From Gambelia wislizenii (taxonomy: Eukaryota; Chordata; Lepidosauria; Squamata; Crotaphytidae): a stretch of DNA of 64,000 bases. Shown piece by piece: positions 46,981-59,029 of the stretch. The stretch is from positions 82,432,492 through 82,496,491 of the forward strand of contig JAUMIR010000005.1 in assembly GCA_030847615.1 (NCBI GenBank). Reading direction: 5' to 3'. The translations under genes were made by a program, and so were the position numbers. The number at the start of each line of letters is the position of its first letter. Position 1 is the stretch's first letter. A model generated the notes under the pieces. It ran no database searches. It was given only the letters and a program-made list of their open reading frames with translations, and had not been told where the DNA came from.

Positions 46981-48048
46981 GGAAGATATATATCTATATC
47001 TATATATAGAGAGAGATATATGAGAAAATATGCATGTACATACAGTGAGCAAGCCTGCACATAGCATGAGCTAGATCAACATTCACTGATGGAAATCTAT
47101 GAAAAGCAGAAGGGAAAAAATCCCAATCCCAACACAACACAAGTCTTCCCCTGAGTTTTCTATGCATACTGGAGAAATTATAAAGGAAAAGAGTATCTCT
47201 GTTCATGCTGGGTCAATGAGATCCTTCTAACTCCTCCTCTAATTCCCCTGGAGGAGAGAAAGAGTTAAGCTTTCCCTTCATGCTTGCATTTGTAGACATG
47301 CAGAAGCAATTATATTTCTCTAGGCTTCAGAGTCCTTTGAACACACAACATACAATAAATGGGTGAATGGTTTTGAAGGCCCTCTTAAGCTGTGAGAGAA
47401 ATGTTGCTGGTGGCTGAGATGGTATTTTTGAATGTGGCCAAAAATAAATCACAGAGAGTAGTGTGTAAAAGGGGGCACAGTGGAATGTTTCTAGTCCCAC
47501 TCATTTCCTGGGGCAGCCCCTTCTTTTCCTCAGCAGTGGTAACATCACTGTCAATTGTCAAACAAATGCAGGGGGCTAAAGCCAACAGAGGAGAAACAGC
47601 AGAATGCAGAGCAATGAGCATGTGGTATTAGGTAAGAGAGCATGGAGTGGCTGGAGGCAGCAGTGAACTCACAACTCTGTGTGTGTGTGTGCGTGCGCAA
47701 CACACACACACACACACACACACACGAATACATGCATTAGACCATACCCTTGAGTTATGTGTAACTACAAAATAATTAACATAGACCTGATCCAATGACA
47801 GGCTGAAAGAGGATATTGCTTGCAATACTCTTTTTCTCCACTGCAGATCTGTGGTCAGACAGGGTTTCCTTTTACTCTGAAGCAATGGAAATGGGGATGA
47901 TGTGCCTCTCCTTAATCACATTAGCATGTTGCACAATGTATGTGTTTCGACTTGGGATGAAATGGCACTTGAACTTCACCAACAGGTTTTCAGCTAATTC
48001 TCATCTTTGCTAGTAGCAAAGCTATGAGAAAAGGATCTGCTCTTACTT
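46981..48048. other. Intergenic stretch with simple repeats
   Basis: A TATC/TA-type low-complexity run at 46986-47022 and the GT/CA tract at 47677-47726. Otherwise nothing recognised. Confidence 0.5.
47677..47726. repeat. (GT)n - GCGTGCGC - (CA)n palindromic microsatellite
   Basis: A GT run is followed by gcgtgcgcaa and a CA run. The alternating purine-pyrimidine tract is self-complementary and could adopt Z-DNA or a cruciform. Confidence 0.85.
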
Positions 48049-48075
48049 ATAGATAGATAGATAGATAGATAGATA
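48049..48075 (+). repeat. (GATA)n microsatellite
   Basis: About six agat units in a row. Confidence 0.9.
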
Positions 48076-48099
48076 TAAAATATTGCTCTTAGTGTACGG

Positions 48100-48315
48100 G
48101 GTGCATGTAGGGCAGTGCAAGTCAGGGAGGGCAGCATGGGGTGTGGTGAGGGAGGTGTGAGCATGAGGAAGGGGGCACGGAGAATGCAGCATGGGGTGCT
48201 GGGAGGGTGGTGAGAGTGCGGGAAGGGTGACATGGGAGGGAGGTGTGGCCGAAGGGAGGGTGGCATGGGGCGCAGGGAGGGCAGCGCAAGCATGGGGAGG
48301 GTGGGACAAGCGCAG
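48100..48315. repeat. G-rich degenerate tandem repeat
   Basis: Recurring 'ggcagcatggggtg', 'gggagggtggtgag', 'gggtgacatgggagg' and 'gggagggcagcgcaag' units of roughly 20-25 bp. The strand asymmetry (G on plus) gives several G-runs. It ends exactly where the LTR-like piece begins, near 48316. The open frames on the minus strand are composition artefacts. Confidence 0.7.
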
Positions 48316-48660
48316 GGAGTATTTGGATAGAGGAATAGAGTAAGGGGTTGTTTGGAGGTAATACTATACCGATCAGAGGAGTTGTGATCACAAAGAAAAC
48401 CAGCAGAGTGGGGATCCAGGAGCAGGAATGGCTACACAGTCTGGCTTGGATGAACTGTGTGAACTTGAGTTGAATTTTAAAGGGGTTTTTATACCTAATA
48501 TTTCCCTAACAATGTTAGCCTTGCATGAATGCTTGAAGCCCAAATGTGTGTGTGAATGTTGTTATTAATATTTTTTAATCAAGATCAATTAATTGTGCTA
48601 TCTAGCTTAACGTCCCCTCCTTATTACCAGAATAAATAGATCTGAAGGTCCTGCTAAGTC
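48316..48660 (-). repeat. LTR-like repeat, partial copy
   Basis: 'ggagtatttggatagaggaatagag' matches 45314-45338 almost exactly. The rest of the segment is diverged. The right boundary is not defined. Confidence 0.45.
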
Positions 48661-48935
48661 GAGTATATTAGTTCCCCAAATTAATGTCAACATTTTAGAG
48701 AGTCCAAAATGGGCTCAAGCATTTCAGGTAACAGTAATGCAATTTGGTAATTATCACAATGCAATTTAGTGAAACAAAGAAAAGCAAAAAGGAAAGTAAG
48801 TGGAGGGGGGGGGAAAACCAGCTTGTTTGGAGATAGCAGGAGGGAGGGGGAAGGGGAGAGAGGAGGAGACTGAGACCATGTGATTGTCCAATCTTGGGAC
48901 TGCAACTGGAGAAATTTGTCACATCCGAAGATGTG

Positions 48936-49112
48936 TGGCACAGCAGCACTATCGGGAGCTTATTGACAGGTGTTCCCTGTCAATGGCAAGGGACACTCTA
49001 ACCACACTTTTGAGGCACAACAGCAATGATTTGGAAGTGGCATCATGTGAAAAGGATCACCAAAGGTATTATTATCCAGCTTTAATTGTACTTTAAAAGG
49101 CTCATGTGATAA
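48936..49112 (+). repeat. MITE family M, partial copy D
   Basis: It ends in 'tgataaagtcc' (about 49100-49112), the right terminal repeat of family M, with interior 'agcttattgacagg' like copy A. No left end found. Confidence 0.5.
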
Positions 49113-49269
49113 AGTCCTAAATCTCTTGACTGACTGGAAGATTCTGGGAGTTGTCCAAAAAAAAGCAATTTTTAAAAGGTCTGTTCAGGAATGCAGTAAT
49201 TGCACTACATGACCCCCTTCTACAGTACTCATACCCAAAGTATTGTATGCTAGGAATCAAACTGTAGTC

Positions 49270-49509
49270 TTATTTTCTTGCTTTCATGATGATAACTTTA
49301 ACTTTACCTCTGGATGAAGATCTATTATTGTCTTGAAATGATTTCTTTCTTCTTCTTTTTTTCTTCCCTAGTCCCATCCAATGTTTTTCTTCCTTCTGCC
49401 CTCTTAAAAGAGCTGCCATTTCTCCTGGCTTTGGCATGATACTCAGTAGGTACAAAACAATTCCAAGCATGGTTAAAAACAAAACAAAAATATTGGTGAT
49501 TGTATCCAT
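49270..49509 (-). CDS. Possible 79-aa small membrane protein (uncertain)
   Basis: The ATG at 49509-49507 has A at -3 and G at +4, a fair vertebrate start context. The first ~25 residues ('TNIFVLFLTMLGIVLYLLSI') form a hydrophobic segment long enough for one membrane span. They are followed by 'MPKPGEMAALL' and a strongly basic stretch ('GLGKKKRRRKKSF'), then Ser/Arg/Lys-rich sequence. This layout resembles single-pass micropeptides. I do not recognise the family, and 79 codons can occur by chance in 64 kb. It lies outside the recognised repeats. No splice sites or promoter were identified. Confidence 0.2.
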   Translation of the reverse strand: MDTITNIFVLFLTMLGIVLYLLSIMPKPGEMAALLRGQKEEKHWMGLGKKKRRRKKSFQDNNRSSSRGKVKVIIMKARK

Positions 49510-49519
49510 TTTATGGCAT

Positions 49520-51345
49520 CTATTTTAGTCAACCATGGTTTGGGGTAGGTTTTTTTGTATGATTATTCAATACCTTACAGGATCTGAGACTTGTGGGACT
49601 TTTTCATTCCCCCTCTGGTGCTCTCACATAACACAAATATCATCTATGACAGAAGTGGGCAAAGTGTGGTCATGGGGCTGAAGGCAGCTTTTAAGGATGT
49701 TTTCACTGCCTTTGACACCTCCAGAATCCTCAGGCTGCCTTTTTAAAAAATTTGGTTGAAAAAAGATGGCAAATTGCTTTTCCTGGATGGCTCCAGTGTA
49801 ACAACTTACCTTTTAACTAGATTGCAATTTGGGATGATGTGATACCCAATAGCATCCTCTTGAACTGCAACTTTCTATCTGTGCAGAACACTAAAGGTAA
49901 AGCAAAGTTGTTGCAACCTGAATAAAATATATTTTTGTCACCAAAACCTAAAGTCACAACAAAGACACTTATTGCAAACTATGCAATTCTCCTTCCTAAT
50001 CCCTACTATATGGAGAAACCCACCTTTTAACATATAAATGCCATCTCATTATCAGGACTTCTAATAGGATTCACCTGATCTGACTTTCTCACAGCCAGAT
50101 CCAATTAGCCCTGTGAACTCTCATAGTCCATTCAAATCTGTACTGAACAGATATACTGTACTCTCTTACAGATACAAACAACCAACACACAGGCCTAGCT
50201 GCACAAACACAGACTTCATAAACAACATTGCCTTTCCACCTAGAGTACAAACCCCATCACAGTTTGAACAACAACAAACATCTGGCTCTGCTTTTCAAAT
50301 ACAGAAGGAATTGGATTCTTAAAGGACCATTTCCTTAAGATGAAAACTTGACAGAAGGAGGCTGCAAGAAGCTGCAAGCTGTGCTTTTGGTTCCTAGGAA
50401 ACCAAAGAAACAAGAAGACTATAGGGCTTGTAGAGACCTGCCTGTTACAAAGCTGAGTCAAAAACAAAAAGAGTAGTGATAACAAAGTCTGAGGCCTCCA
50501 AAGAAATACTGGAAATGTAATTCAGTAGTAAAGGAAGACTGCTCATCATGCTGCCATCATCACTGTGTTACCAAGGGTGTTCAAAGTGTTCATCCTACTG
50601 TCCATATGTTTTGGATTGTTTCTGCACTTAAAAAAAAATTAAAGTCTGTTCTTGGTTTTAACTCAAAGCAGCATGCTATGAAATAGTAAAATACAAATGA
50701 CATTATTAAAAACATTCTTACTCAACAAGCAACAATTTGACAAAAAGATTGATAACAGGAACAGAGATGGTAAAATAGCAATTGATAAAACGGCAATCAA
50801 GAAAAGTGTGCCTCAGACCATATCCTCTACCAAACAGTCATCTTTAAACTCACATTTTAACCAGTTGGGAAAAGAAATACAAATTTTTGGGGTGAGGAAG
50901 ATAGGTGGGCTTTCCTAGGAAGGCCATTCTGTCACATAATCCCACAACTGAGAAGCCGATGCCTGCAGCGCTCACATTCTATAGCTAGTGAAAGAACTTC
51001 AGATGTTGATCATATTATTGTGAAGAAGATGTCCTTATTGTTCTGGACTGTTTCAAGTTTTAAATGTGAAAATAATTTAATTTCCCCTAAATTATCCTGT
51101 CTGAAAAAAAGATAAAAACCAGTAAAGACTGCATTAGATCAGAGTAATATATTCCATCCATCATTGAGATGAAAACCACTTCTTTGTACTAATTTAAGTT
51201 TTCCGATGTTTTTAAAGGGTAGCTGCATCTAAAGTAAGTTGCAGTAATCCGGTCCAGACATTGCTAAAATATTAATGAAAACGCTCAGGTCTGCCTTCTC
51301 CAGTAAAAAGTACCATTAACATACGAGCCCAAGTTGTTAAAAAGG
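49520..51345. other. Intergenic stretch, no gene recognised
   Basis: AT-rich, no motifs. Frames are short and unremarkable. Confidence 0.5.
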
Positions 51346-51556
51346 AGTCCTAGGATTTTATCAGACCACCCCCTTGAACCTGTTTTTATGCTGGCATGTA
51401 AAACTTGCATCTGCACTAAAGGCTTCCCTGGCAATGAATGAGCAGTGAACAGAGCTCTGTTCATTTCCTCATCTGAAATCCCATGGATTCTTGTGAAAAT
51501 ACTTAGCACAGGAAATTCAAAAACAAAAACAAAAAGAACACTCAAAAACCTTTTTT

Positions 51557-53141
51557 TTAATTTATATTTTTTATTAAGTGTTCATAATTTATACACATAC
51601 ACTACATTTCCTGTTTTACAAACATGTATATGAGTCATATTGTATATCTTTTATATCTTCTTTCACCTGGTTATTATTTACCAGCAAAATGCAATAAAAT
51701 GAGTTTATACAATTATTATCACAGAAGTTGTCTCTATGTCTCTGAATTCTATAACAGATAACTTTGTCAATATGTACGAACCGTAGTTTCCCTTAATCAA
51801 CTTTCCAGATCTATTTGTATAAATTATCATTACCCCGTAGATACTAGTATGTGAATCTTCTCCTATAGACTTTCTTTATATATTCCTTGTGTTGGTATGT
51901 TCCTTTCCTTAAATGTTTCTCCATAGTCTCCTTTGAATCTCCGTTATATCATCAAACATATCTAGTCTTATTACCATTGTTTTCTGCTCCAATCTCTTCA
52001 TCTCTATACTAAATTCACTCCTATATTTCTGTTTTACCATTAGTTAATAACCTCTTACAAGTATGGCGCTATATTACCATAGACAGCACGGCATATACCT
52101 AACATAACATTTACTGCTTATATCATTTATCCTTTATATATTTCTATACATATAAAATTTGTCTAATTTTTCTCTGAGTTAACCTCATTTCCTTCCTAAC
52201 TGATAGGTAATCCAATCAAAGTGCTATCCAGCTCTCCAGAATTTTCCAAAAAATCTAGCACTGGTTTCCAAACCATTTTAGTCCTTTGGTTGTTATCCTG
52301 TCTCAATCTGTTTGTTAGCTCATCCATCTCGATTAAGTCCCATAACTTATCCCTCTATTCATTAATAGATGATTCTTCTTTTAACTTCCATTTCTTCGCA
52401 ACAATCAATCTGGCCGCTGAGATCATATACATTATATTTTTCCAATATCTTCCCTCTTCCGTCTTGTTTAATCCTTTAATTATATTTAATAAGTAAATAT
52501 CTGGGGAGAACTCTAATTTTATCTTGAAGATATTGTTAATCTGGTCGTGTACTTTGAACCAGAATTTCTTTACTTTGGGGCACTTCCACCATAGACGTAT
52601 CAAGGAGCCCTGGGCCTTTTCACATTTCCAGCAATTTTTATTAGTCATTATCTTCATTTTATTTAATCTTATTGGTGTGAAGTACCATCTATGAGATACT
52701 TTAAAATAGTTTTCTTTTAAAGATTGACACGTTGTAAATTTCATAGTCCTTCTTTCTGTTTCCCAGTCCTCCAAGGTTATATTATGGCCGACATCTTGGG
52801 CCCATTTCACCATGTAATCCTTAATAGTTTCTTGTTCTAGTTTTCTGGCATGCAAAAGTTTGTAAATCTTAGATATTAATTTCTTTGAGGATTTGGCCCA
52901 GATTAACTTGTCTAATTCATTAAGTTCTATCTCTTTTCCACCCTCTTTCAGGTCTTCATTAAACCTTTCCTTTAATTGGAGATAGGAAAACCAGTTGATA
53001 TTGAATTGCCTGATTATTTGTTCTTTACTCTTGAGAGCTCTTATACCTTCTTTGCTAATTTCCGTTAAATCTGAATATCTCAACCATAGGCTAGGACTGT
53101 TCCAGCATGCAAAATGGAGCACCACCTGCCTTTCCTTTTTT
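51557..53141 (-). mobile_element. L1 LINE, 5'-truncated, inside MITE copy B
   Basis: AAACCTTTTTT at 51546-51556 and 53142-53152 forms the TSD. The left side carries the T-rich tail, and the minus strand holds the last part of L1 ORF2. It is younger than the MITE it interrupts. Confidence 0.88.
52355..53125 (-). pseudogene. L1 ORF2 C-terminal segment (256 codons open)
   Basis: The longest L1 frame here, open from near the truncation point to the natural end. It has 'FNINWFSYLQLKERFNEDLK', 'KDYMVKWAQDVGHNITLEDW', 'SLKENYFKVSHRWYFTPIRL', 'NCWKCEKAQGSLIRLWWKCP' (CxxC...H/W..C zinc-like pattern; here R replaces the usual H) and 'AARLIVAKKWKLKE'. RT and endonuclease are absent. The lack of stops suggests a fairly recent insertion. 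Confidence 0.88.
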
Positions 53142-53462
53142 AAACCTTTTTTAAAAGCACAAAAACAAATTTAAAAACTTACAAGTAAACCGGGAGGGTC
53201 ACTCATCTGGATGTCACGATCTCACCCAGCAGAGTTCTGGCCGGACCAACCATTGATTCTGCATTCACATGAGAACAATGCGCACAGATTCAAACGCCAG
53301 CAATGCTGGCACAAAAGTGCTAGGGGAGATCTACTGATGGCCTGGGCTGTCAATAAAAAAGCATGTTTTCTAAACTGGACATGATCATCTGGTATACGTG
53401 CCCTTTCGCGATCACTAGGTGTCCTTATGATGCCATATTTGGATGGTCTGATAAAGTCCCTA

Positions 53463-54918
53463 GACAGATGCTAGATCAATCAGTGCTCCCAAATTGCAGC
53501 TTGTATCATAATAGGTAATACTATCCTTTCAAACATAGGCTGTGCAACCAATGTGGAATTGATCTTACCTTTAACCAATAGTATTTCTACCTTATAAAAA
53601 TATATATTCATATATTATCACATAAGTCTCCATTTGTTCATCCCTGTCCATCCCTCCTGCCCTCCCTCCAGTTAATACTTCAGGATTTACACTGCCTCTG
53701 TAGGATCGGATGTAAATGAGGGACAGAGGTGAGTAATAGCACAATACTGAGACACTTCAGCCCACATCTTCAGACAGTTCATGAAGCAATTATATGTAGA
53801 AACTAGAAGGCTTGGAGGACAGGATAAAAAACTAAAGAAATACACAAGTCAGTGGCAAAAGGGCAGGGCATAATTTCCCTACTACAACCATCTGATACCA
53901 GTCCTCAAGAATACCAGTCCTCAAGAAATGATGAGGCTGTTGCTCAATAGCTGCATCACTAGAAAGCAACCAGATAGGCCATGTAGTTGATGGTACTGGA
54001 TATTGCTAAAAGGTCCAGGAGAATCAAGCAGATCATACTTCTCCTGTCCCTGTCTAAATATAGTTAATCCATTAGGATGACCAAGGCAATCTCTTTCCGT
54101 AACTAAACCAGAATCTGAATTTAGTATAAATGATCAGCTTCATTCAGAGACCCTGAAACTGGGTTGCTACAATGTTCCTTAACACTTTCTCAAGGCTTCC
54201 AGCACAAAGCTTGCCATGCCATACATATAGCAATGTTATAGAAACCTACTTTAGGGTGGTGGAAGACTAGGCTTGGATGCCACAATCTTGCTGCAGCTAA
54301 ACAAATTTTCTTCTGGGCACTACTTAGAGAAAATCACTGTTGGTCTGCAATCAGCATTCTATTGAAGAAAGGCAGGATAGCTATTAAATAAATGATGAAT
54401 ATTTCAATGAGCACAATTTGAATAAACACAATTTATTTGCCTCCTTTTATGTCAGCTAGAAGGGTTTTTTTTAAAAAAATAATTTCTAGTCCTGTGGTGG
54501 CCAGTTTGAATCCCCATGGAACTACTGCTGGAAAAGTAAAGGAGGTGATTCTCTGAGAGAAAGTGCAGTGGTTAGAGTTTAGATCTTGCACTAAGAAATC
54601 AAGGTTCATAGCTTTATTCAGTCTTCATTCAAGACTCCCTTTTGTCCTGACATGCTCCCAAGCAAGACAATGCAAACATCAAAAGCTGATAGAATAAAGG
54701 ACATGTTGTTGGAAGCCACGGAAACAGTGGACAGAGGATAGAACAACAAAGCCATCCACTCTCACCTCCAACCTGAGTTGCTCAAAGTCTCCAGTGGCAC
54801 TAGTAGCTCTACTGTGGAGACAATGAATTTCCTAAGATTATACTATTTCAATAGATATATAGTATAGTCTCAAATCAGTATATCTTCAAAGTAATATTTG
54901 CAAAAACAGATTTCAGAT
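53463..54918. other. Intergenic stretch with a possible SINE remnant
   Basis: About 54565-54605 'gtgcagtggttagagttt' resembles the box region of tRNA-derived reptile SINEs, but no full structure is visible. Otherwise nothing recognised. Confidence 0.35.
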
Positions 54919-54921
54919 TTA

Positions 54922-55476
54922 GGACTTTATCAGATGGACAAAATATGGTGTCATAACAATGCCATATAACTGTGAAAGGGCTTGCATATCAGATGACATT
55001 GCCCTTTTGTGGTTATGTCCCTGCCAAAACCTATGGTTTTTAATTAATGGCTTAAGCCATTTTTGCCAGCTTTGCTAGCATGCGAAACCTTGGGCCATTT
55101 AACTCTCATACTTACCCCAACAATGGCCAGTCCAGAGTGAACACTTCAGGTGAGATCAGGACATCAAGGTAAGTTCACTATTTTTATGACCCTTTCTGGG
55201 TTACTTGGGACTTTTAAAGTGTGTGTGTCTGCGTGATTTGTGCAACTTTTTGTGTGTTTTTCTAGTTTTTAATTTTGAATTTCCCATGCAATGAAGTCTA
55301 GTGGGATTTTGAGTGAGGAATTGAACTGTATCTGTTCACTTCCCCTTTATTGCTGGGGAGACATTACTGGGAAAGGAGATAAGTGTGTGTGTGGGAGCAT
55401 TCTTTTGCCAGCATAGAAATGGGTTTTTCTATGCCAGCAAAAGAAAGTTTTAAACTTGTTCGTCTGATAAAGTCCT
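54922..55476 (-). mobile_element. MITE family M, copy C (555 bp, uninterrupted)
   Basis: Perfect GGACTTTATCAGA / TCTGATAAAGTCC ends with TTA at 54919-54921 and 55477-55479. Its interior is the reverse complement of copy A's. Subterminal stretches also pair ('aaagggc...gccctttt'). Confidence 0.9.
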
Positions 55477-55599
55477 TAGATCGTGTGTCAGAGAACAAAC
55501 ACTGGACTTTGGCTAGTCTCTTACTTACATCACAGAACTATTGTGAGGATAAAATTAGGCGAAGAATAGTCCTGAGACACCATACCTAGAATTCATATA

Positions 55600-57215
55600 T
55601 ATAATGATCGACTGATCAGAGATGAAATAGAGAATAACCTCTGCTCTCCAGTAGTATACTTTGCAAGTATAAATGAGTTCAAGTCTCCAGGGCCAGATGG
55701 ACTTCATCCAAGGATATTAAAAGAACTATCAGAAGTAATCTCAGAACCACTGTCAATAATCTTTGAGAAATCCTGGAGAACAGGAGAGGTCCTAGCAGAC
55801 TGGAAGACAGCAAATGTGTTGTCCCTTTCGTTAAAAGGGGGGGAAAAAAGAAGAACCAAATAATTACCATCCAGTCAGCCTGACATCGATACTAGGAAAG
55901 ATTCTAGAGCAGCTCATTAAACAGACAGTCTGTAAGCACTTAGAAAAGAATGCCATGATCACTAAAAGTCAACATAAAATTCTCAAAAATAAGTGGTGCC
56001 AGACTAATCTTATCTCTTTTTTTGACAGAGTTGCAAACTTGATAGATGAAGGGATGCTGTGGATATAGTGTATCTTGATTTCAGTAAGGCTTTTGACAAG
56101 GTCCCCCATGATATTCATGCAAAAAAGTTGGTAACCTGTGGGCTAGACAATGAAACTATAGGTGGATTTGTAATTGGTTGACTGACTGAACCCAAAGGGT
56201 AGTCACCAATGCCTCCTCTTCATCCTGGAGAGAAGTGACTAGTGGGGTGCCACAGGATTTTGTCATGGACCCAGGGCTATTCAACATCTTTATCGACTTG
56301 GATGAGGGAACAGAGTGCATTCTTATCAAGTTTGCAGATGACACCAAATTAGGAGGGGTAGCGAATACCCCAGAGGACAGGATTAGAATTCAAAATGACC
56401 TGTACAGATTAGAAAGCTCGGCCAAAACTAACAGAATGAATTTCAACAGGGAAAAATGGAGGATACTACACTTGGGCAGTAAAAATGAAATGCACAAATA
56501 CAGGATGGGTGACACCTGACTTGAGGGCAGTAGAAGCAAAAGGGATCTAGGAGTATCACTGGACCAGAAGTTGAACATGAATTAGCAGTGTGATGCAGCA
56601 GCTAAAAAAGCCAATGCGATTCTAGGCTGCATTAATAGGAGTATAGTGTCTAGATCAAGGGAAGTAATAGTGCCTCTCTATTCTGCTTTGGTCAGACCTC
56701 GCCTGGAATACTGTGTCCAGTTCTGGGTGCCACAATTCAGGAAGGATATTGACAAACTGGAACATTTCCAGAGGAGAGCAACCAGGATGGTGGGAGGTCT
56801 GGAAGCCATGTCCTATGAGGAGCGGCTTAGGGAGCTGGGCATGTTTAGTCTGGACAAGAGAAGATTGAGAGGGGACATGATAGCCATGTTTAAATATTTG
56901 AAGGGATGTCATACTGAGGATGGCGCAAGATTGTTTTCTGTTGCTCCAGAGACTAGAACACGGAGCAATGGGTTCAAACTAGAGGAAAAAAGATTCCACC
57001 TAAACATTAGGAAGAATTTCCTGACAGTAAGAGCTGTTCGGAAGTTGAATACACTACCTTGTAGTGTGGTGGTGTCTCCTTCTTTGGAGGATTTTAAGCA
57101 GAGGTTGGATGGCCATCTGTGGGGAATGATTTGATTGTGTATTCCTGCAGGGCAGGGGGTTGGACTGGATGGCCCTTGTGGTCTCTTCCAACTCTATGAG
57201 TCTCTGATTCTATGA
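55600..57215 (+). mobile_element. CR1 LINE, 5'-truncated
   Basis: Plus-strand RT-to-3'-end copy. It begins around 'gttcaagtctccagggccagatgg' (FKSPGPDG region) and ends with 'ggttggactggatggccctt' and 'attctatg' at 57150-57215. Several stops and frameshifts. Confidence 0.9.
56085..57134 (+). pseudogene. CR1 reverse transcriptase, palm to C-terminus
   Basis: 'DFSKAFDK' (motif A) is encoded at about 56080-56103. The frame 56235-56519 has 'MTSGVPQDFVMDPGLFNIF' (motif B region, altered) and 'ILIKFADDTKLGG' (motif C, both Asp present). 56646-57134 (162 codons) has 'LVRPRLEYCVQFWVPQF', '[20 protein letters not shown]' and '[19 protein letters not shown]' to the natural end. Stops at about 56519 and 56582 separate the parts. 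Confidence 0.9.
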
Positions 57216-57219
57216 CTTA

Positions 57220-59025
57220 GAATCATACATCCCCGCTCCTCTTTAGATGGCAATGTATATTACTTTGCTTACTTCAAAACTGTAACAAGCCTGCATTTCT
57301 GAAGACTTCTGCATTTGTGGGACTTTCTTTTCATTCTGCAGAAATAAGCCCAGTGGCCTGCTCCAATGGCACCACTGTAGCTATTGACTTTTCATTGATC
57401 CATTTTGTTTGATTTTTTAATGCATCAGTTCACATCAATAGCATGTTTAGAGATTAAGCATGTCTAAATTTGCATAGTCTTTATCTCCGTGAAATCTTTC
57501 TATTTCTCATGTTGCACTATACAGCTGTAAAGTACTTGTCAAAAACACCCGAATCTTTGAAAATGTTAATCTTAAAAGCAGACCATAATATATACACTAC
57601 ATAATATATACATACATAAATACATTACATTCAGTTATTTCAGAGGTCTGGCATAGATCTCACAATTGTTTAACATCAGGGATGTCAAATGAAACTTGTT
57701 TAAGACTCTGGGTTGCAGAATACCTTGTTTTTAATGATACTACATTCAATTTGCCTGTTTTCAGATCTCACTACTGTAAACCAAGAAATAATAACAGATA
57801 TTTAATACTTCTCAGGAAACTTAAAGGCAGGATATTTATAGGTCTGAATATGTAATCCTGAGCCACATGGTAACTTAAAATTGACCTCAGCATCTGCACT
57901 GTTAAAACAACTTTTCCCTTAAAGAGAAAATAAATAAAATTAAATTGGGTAACATACTCATAGCATATGCTAGAACTAGAAACCCAGAATATCTCATAGG
58001 GTTGCCAACTTTTGAACTGTACTCCCCCCACCATTCTTTCTGCAGCAATTAGCAGGTGATAATGGTTATCTTCATGTGTGAAAAGCTTCCCCAGCTAATT
58101 TCTGCATATCAAGCTGTAGTTTAAAAAGCACAGGATAAAGCTAGTGCTTTTCTGCTCCCACACTTGTCAATTGACAATCTTATTATAAATACGACAGTTT
58201 TCTTCCTCAGGTTTGGCCTTGTTTTTCTTAATTCAGTTGTAACAGCTTCCTCACCCCATATAAGCACACTCTTGAGATCAAGATTTTAGATCTCATTAAT
58301 TTACATTTGGAAGACACAACACAACTAAGATAAGATAAGAATTTTGTTAGGGTGTGTGCATGGGTTTTTTAAAGTATACTTTTCCAAATTTTATACATTG
58401 TATCATATTTAATTTTTAAAAAGGGATTTTCTTTTTAACATAATCACACATTGGCGAAGGCAAAACTGACGGCAGAAGGCTTAGCTTTAAAAGACTAGCT
58501 TTGAACCTCTGTATTCAGCAATGTTTGCGGTGCTAAATTTTCTGACTGATCTACCTTGAGTGGCTTGTACTGGAGACAACTACAACATGGTCCTTATGCT
58601 GGGAATAGTTGTATCCCTTGAGTTCAGCCAACAGTAATGGTCAACAATTTTGTGCAATTGGTTTTTGAAAATAACTTTCCAAAATGCAAACATTTCTTCA
58701 TAAAACCGATTGAACAAACTATATTAAAAAATGAATATAAGAGAAATAAACAATGGCAGATTTGTCCATCCCTAAGCCAATCCATGAATGTTTCCTTATA
58801 AAGATGTCCCAATGTCCTCAATAATGCATACTTCAGAATAAGCGCATATAGGATTGCACCTGAGTCCTACAATACAGCTCCTATAATACAGCTTCTATAT
58901 GAGACAATGCCATTTGGTTCTCTGGAGCCAGCAGACCAAATACATGTTACCCACATTTTATGGGGTCTGTGAGATCTACTCATGACACTCAATTCTTGAT
59001 ATTAGAATAGAGAAGTTTAATTAGC
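57220..59025. other. Intergenic stretch, no gene recognised
   Basis: AT-rich, no motifs. Frames up to 87 codons show no domain. Confidence 0.5.
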
Positions 59026-59029
59026 TCAG

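Larger units (their letters stand above)
51353..53459 (+). mobile_element. MITE family M, copy B, split by an L1
   Basis: Ends GGATTTTATCAGA (one mismatch) and TCTGATAAAGTCC, with CTA at 51350-51352 and 53460-53462 as a 3-bp TSD. With the L1 removed the element is about 510 bp and collinear with copy A, including 'ccctggcaatga', 'gggagggtca', 'tggatgtca' and 'gtgcccttt'. Confidence 0.88.

Noticed and set aside
54560..54610. tRNA gene or tRNA-derived SINE
   Set aside because: Only a box-like 'cagtggttagag' is visible. No cloverleaf or second box in register could be drawn.
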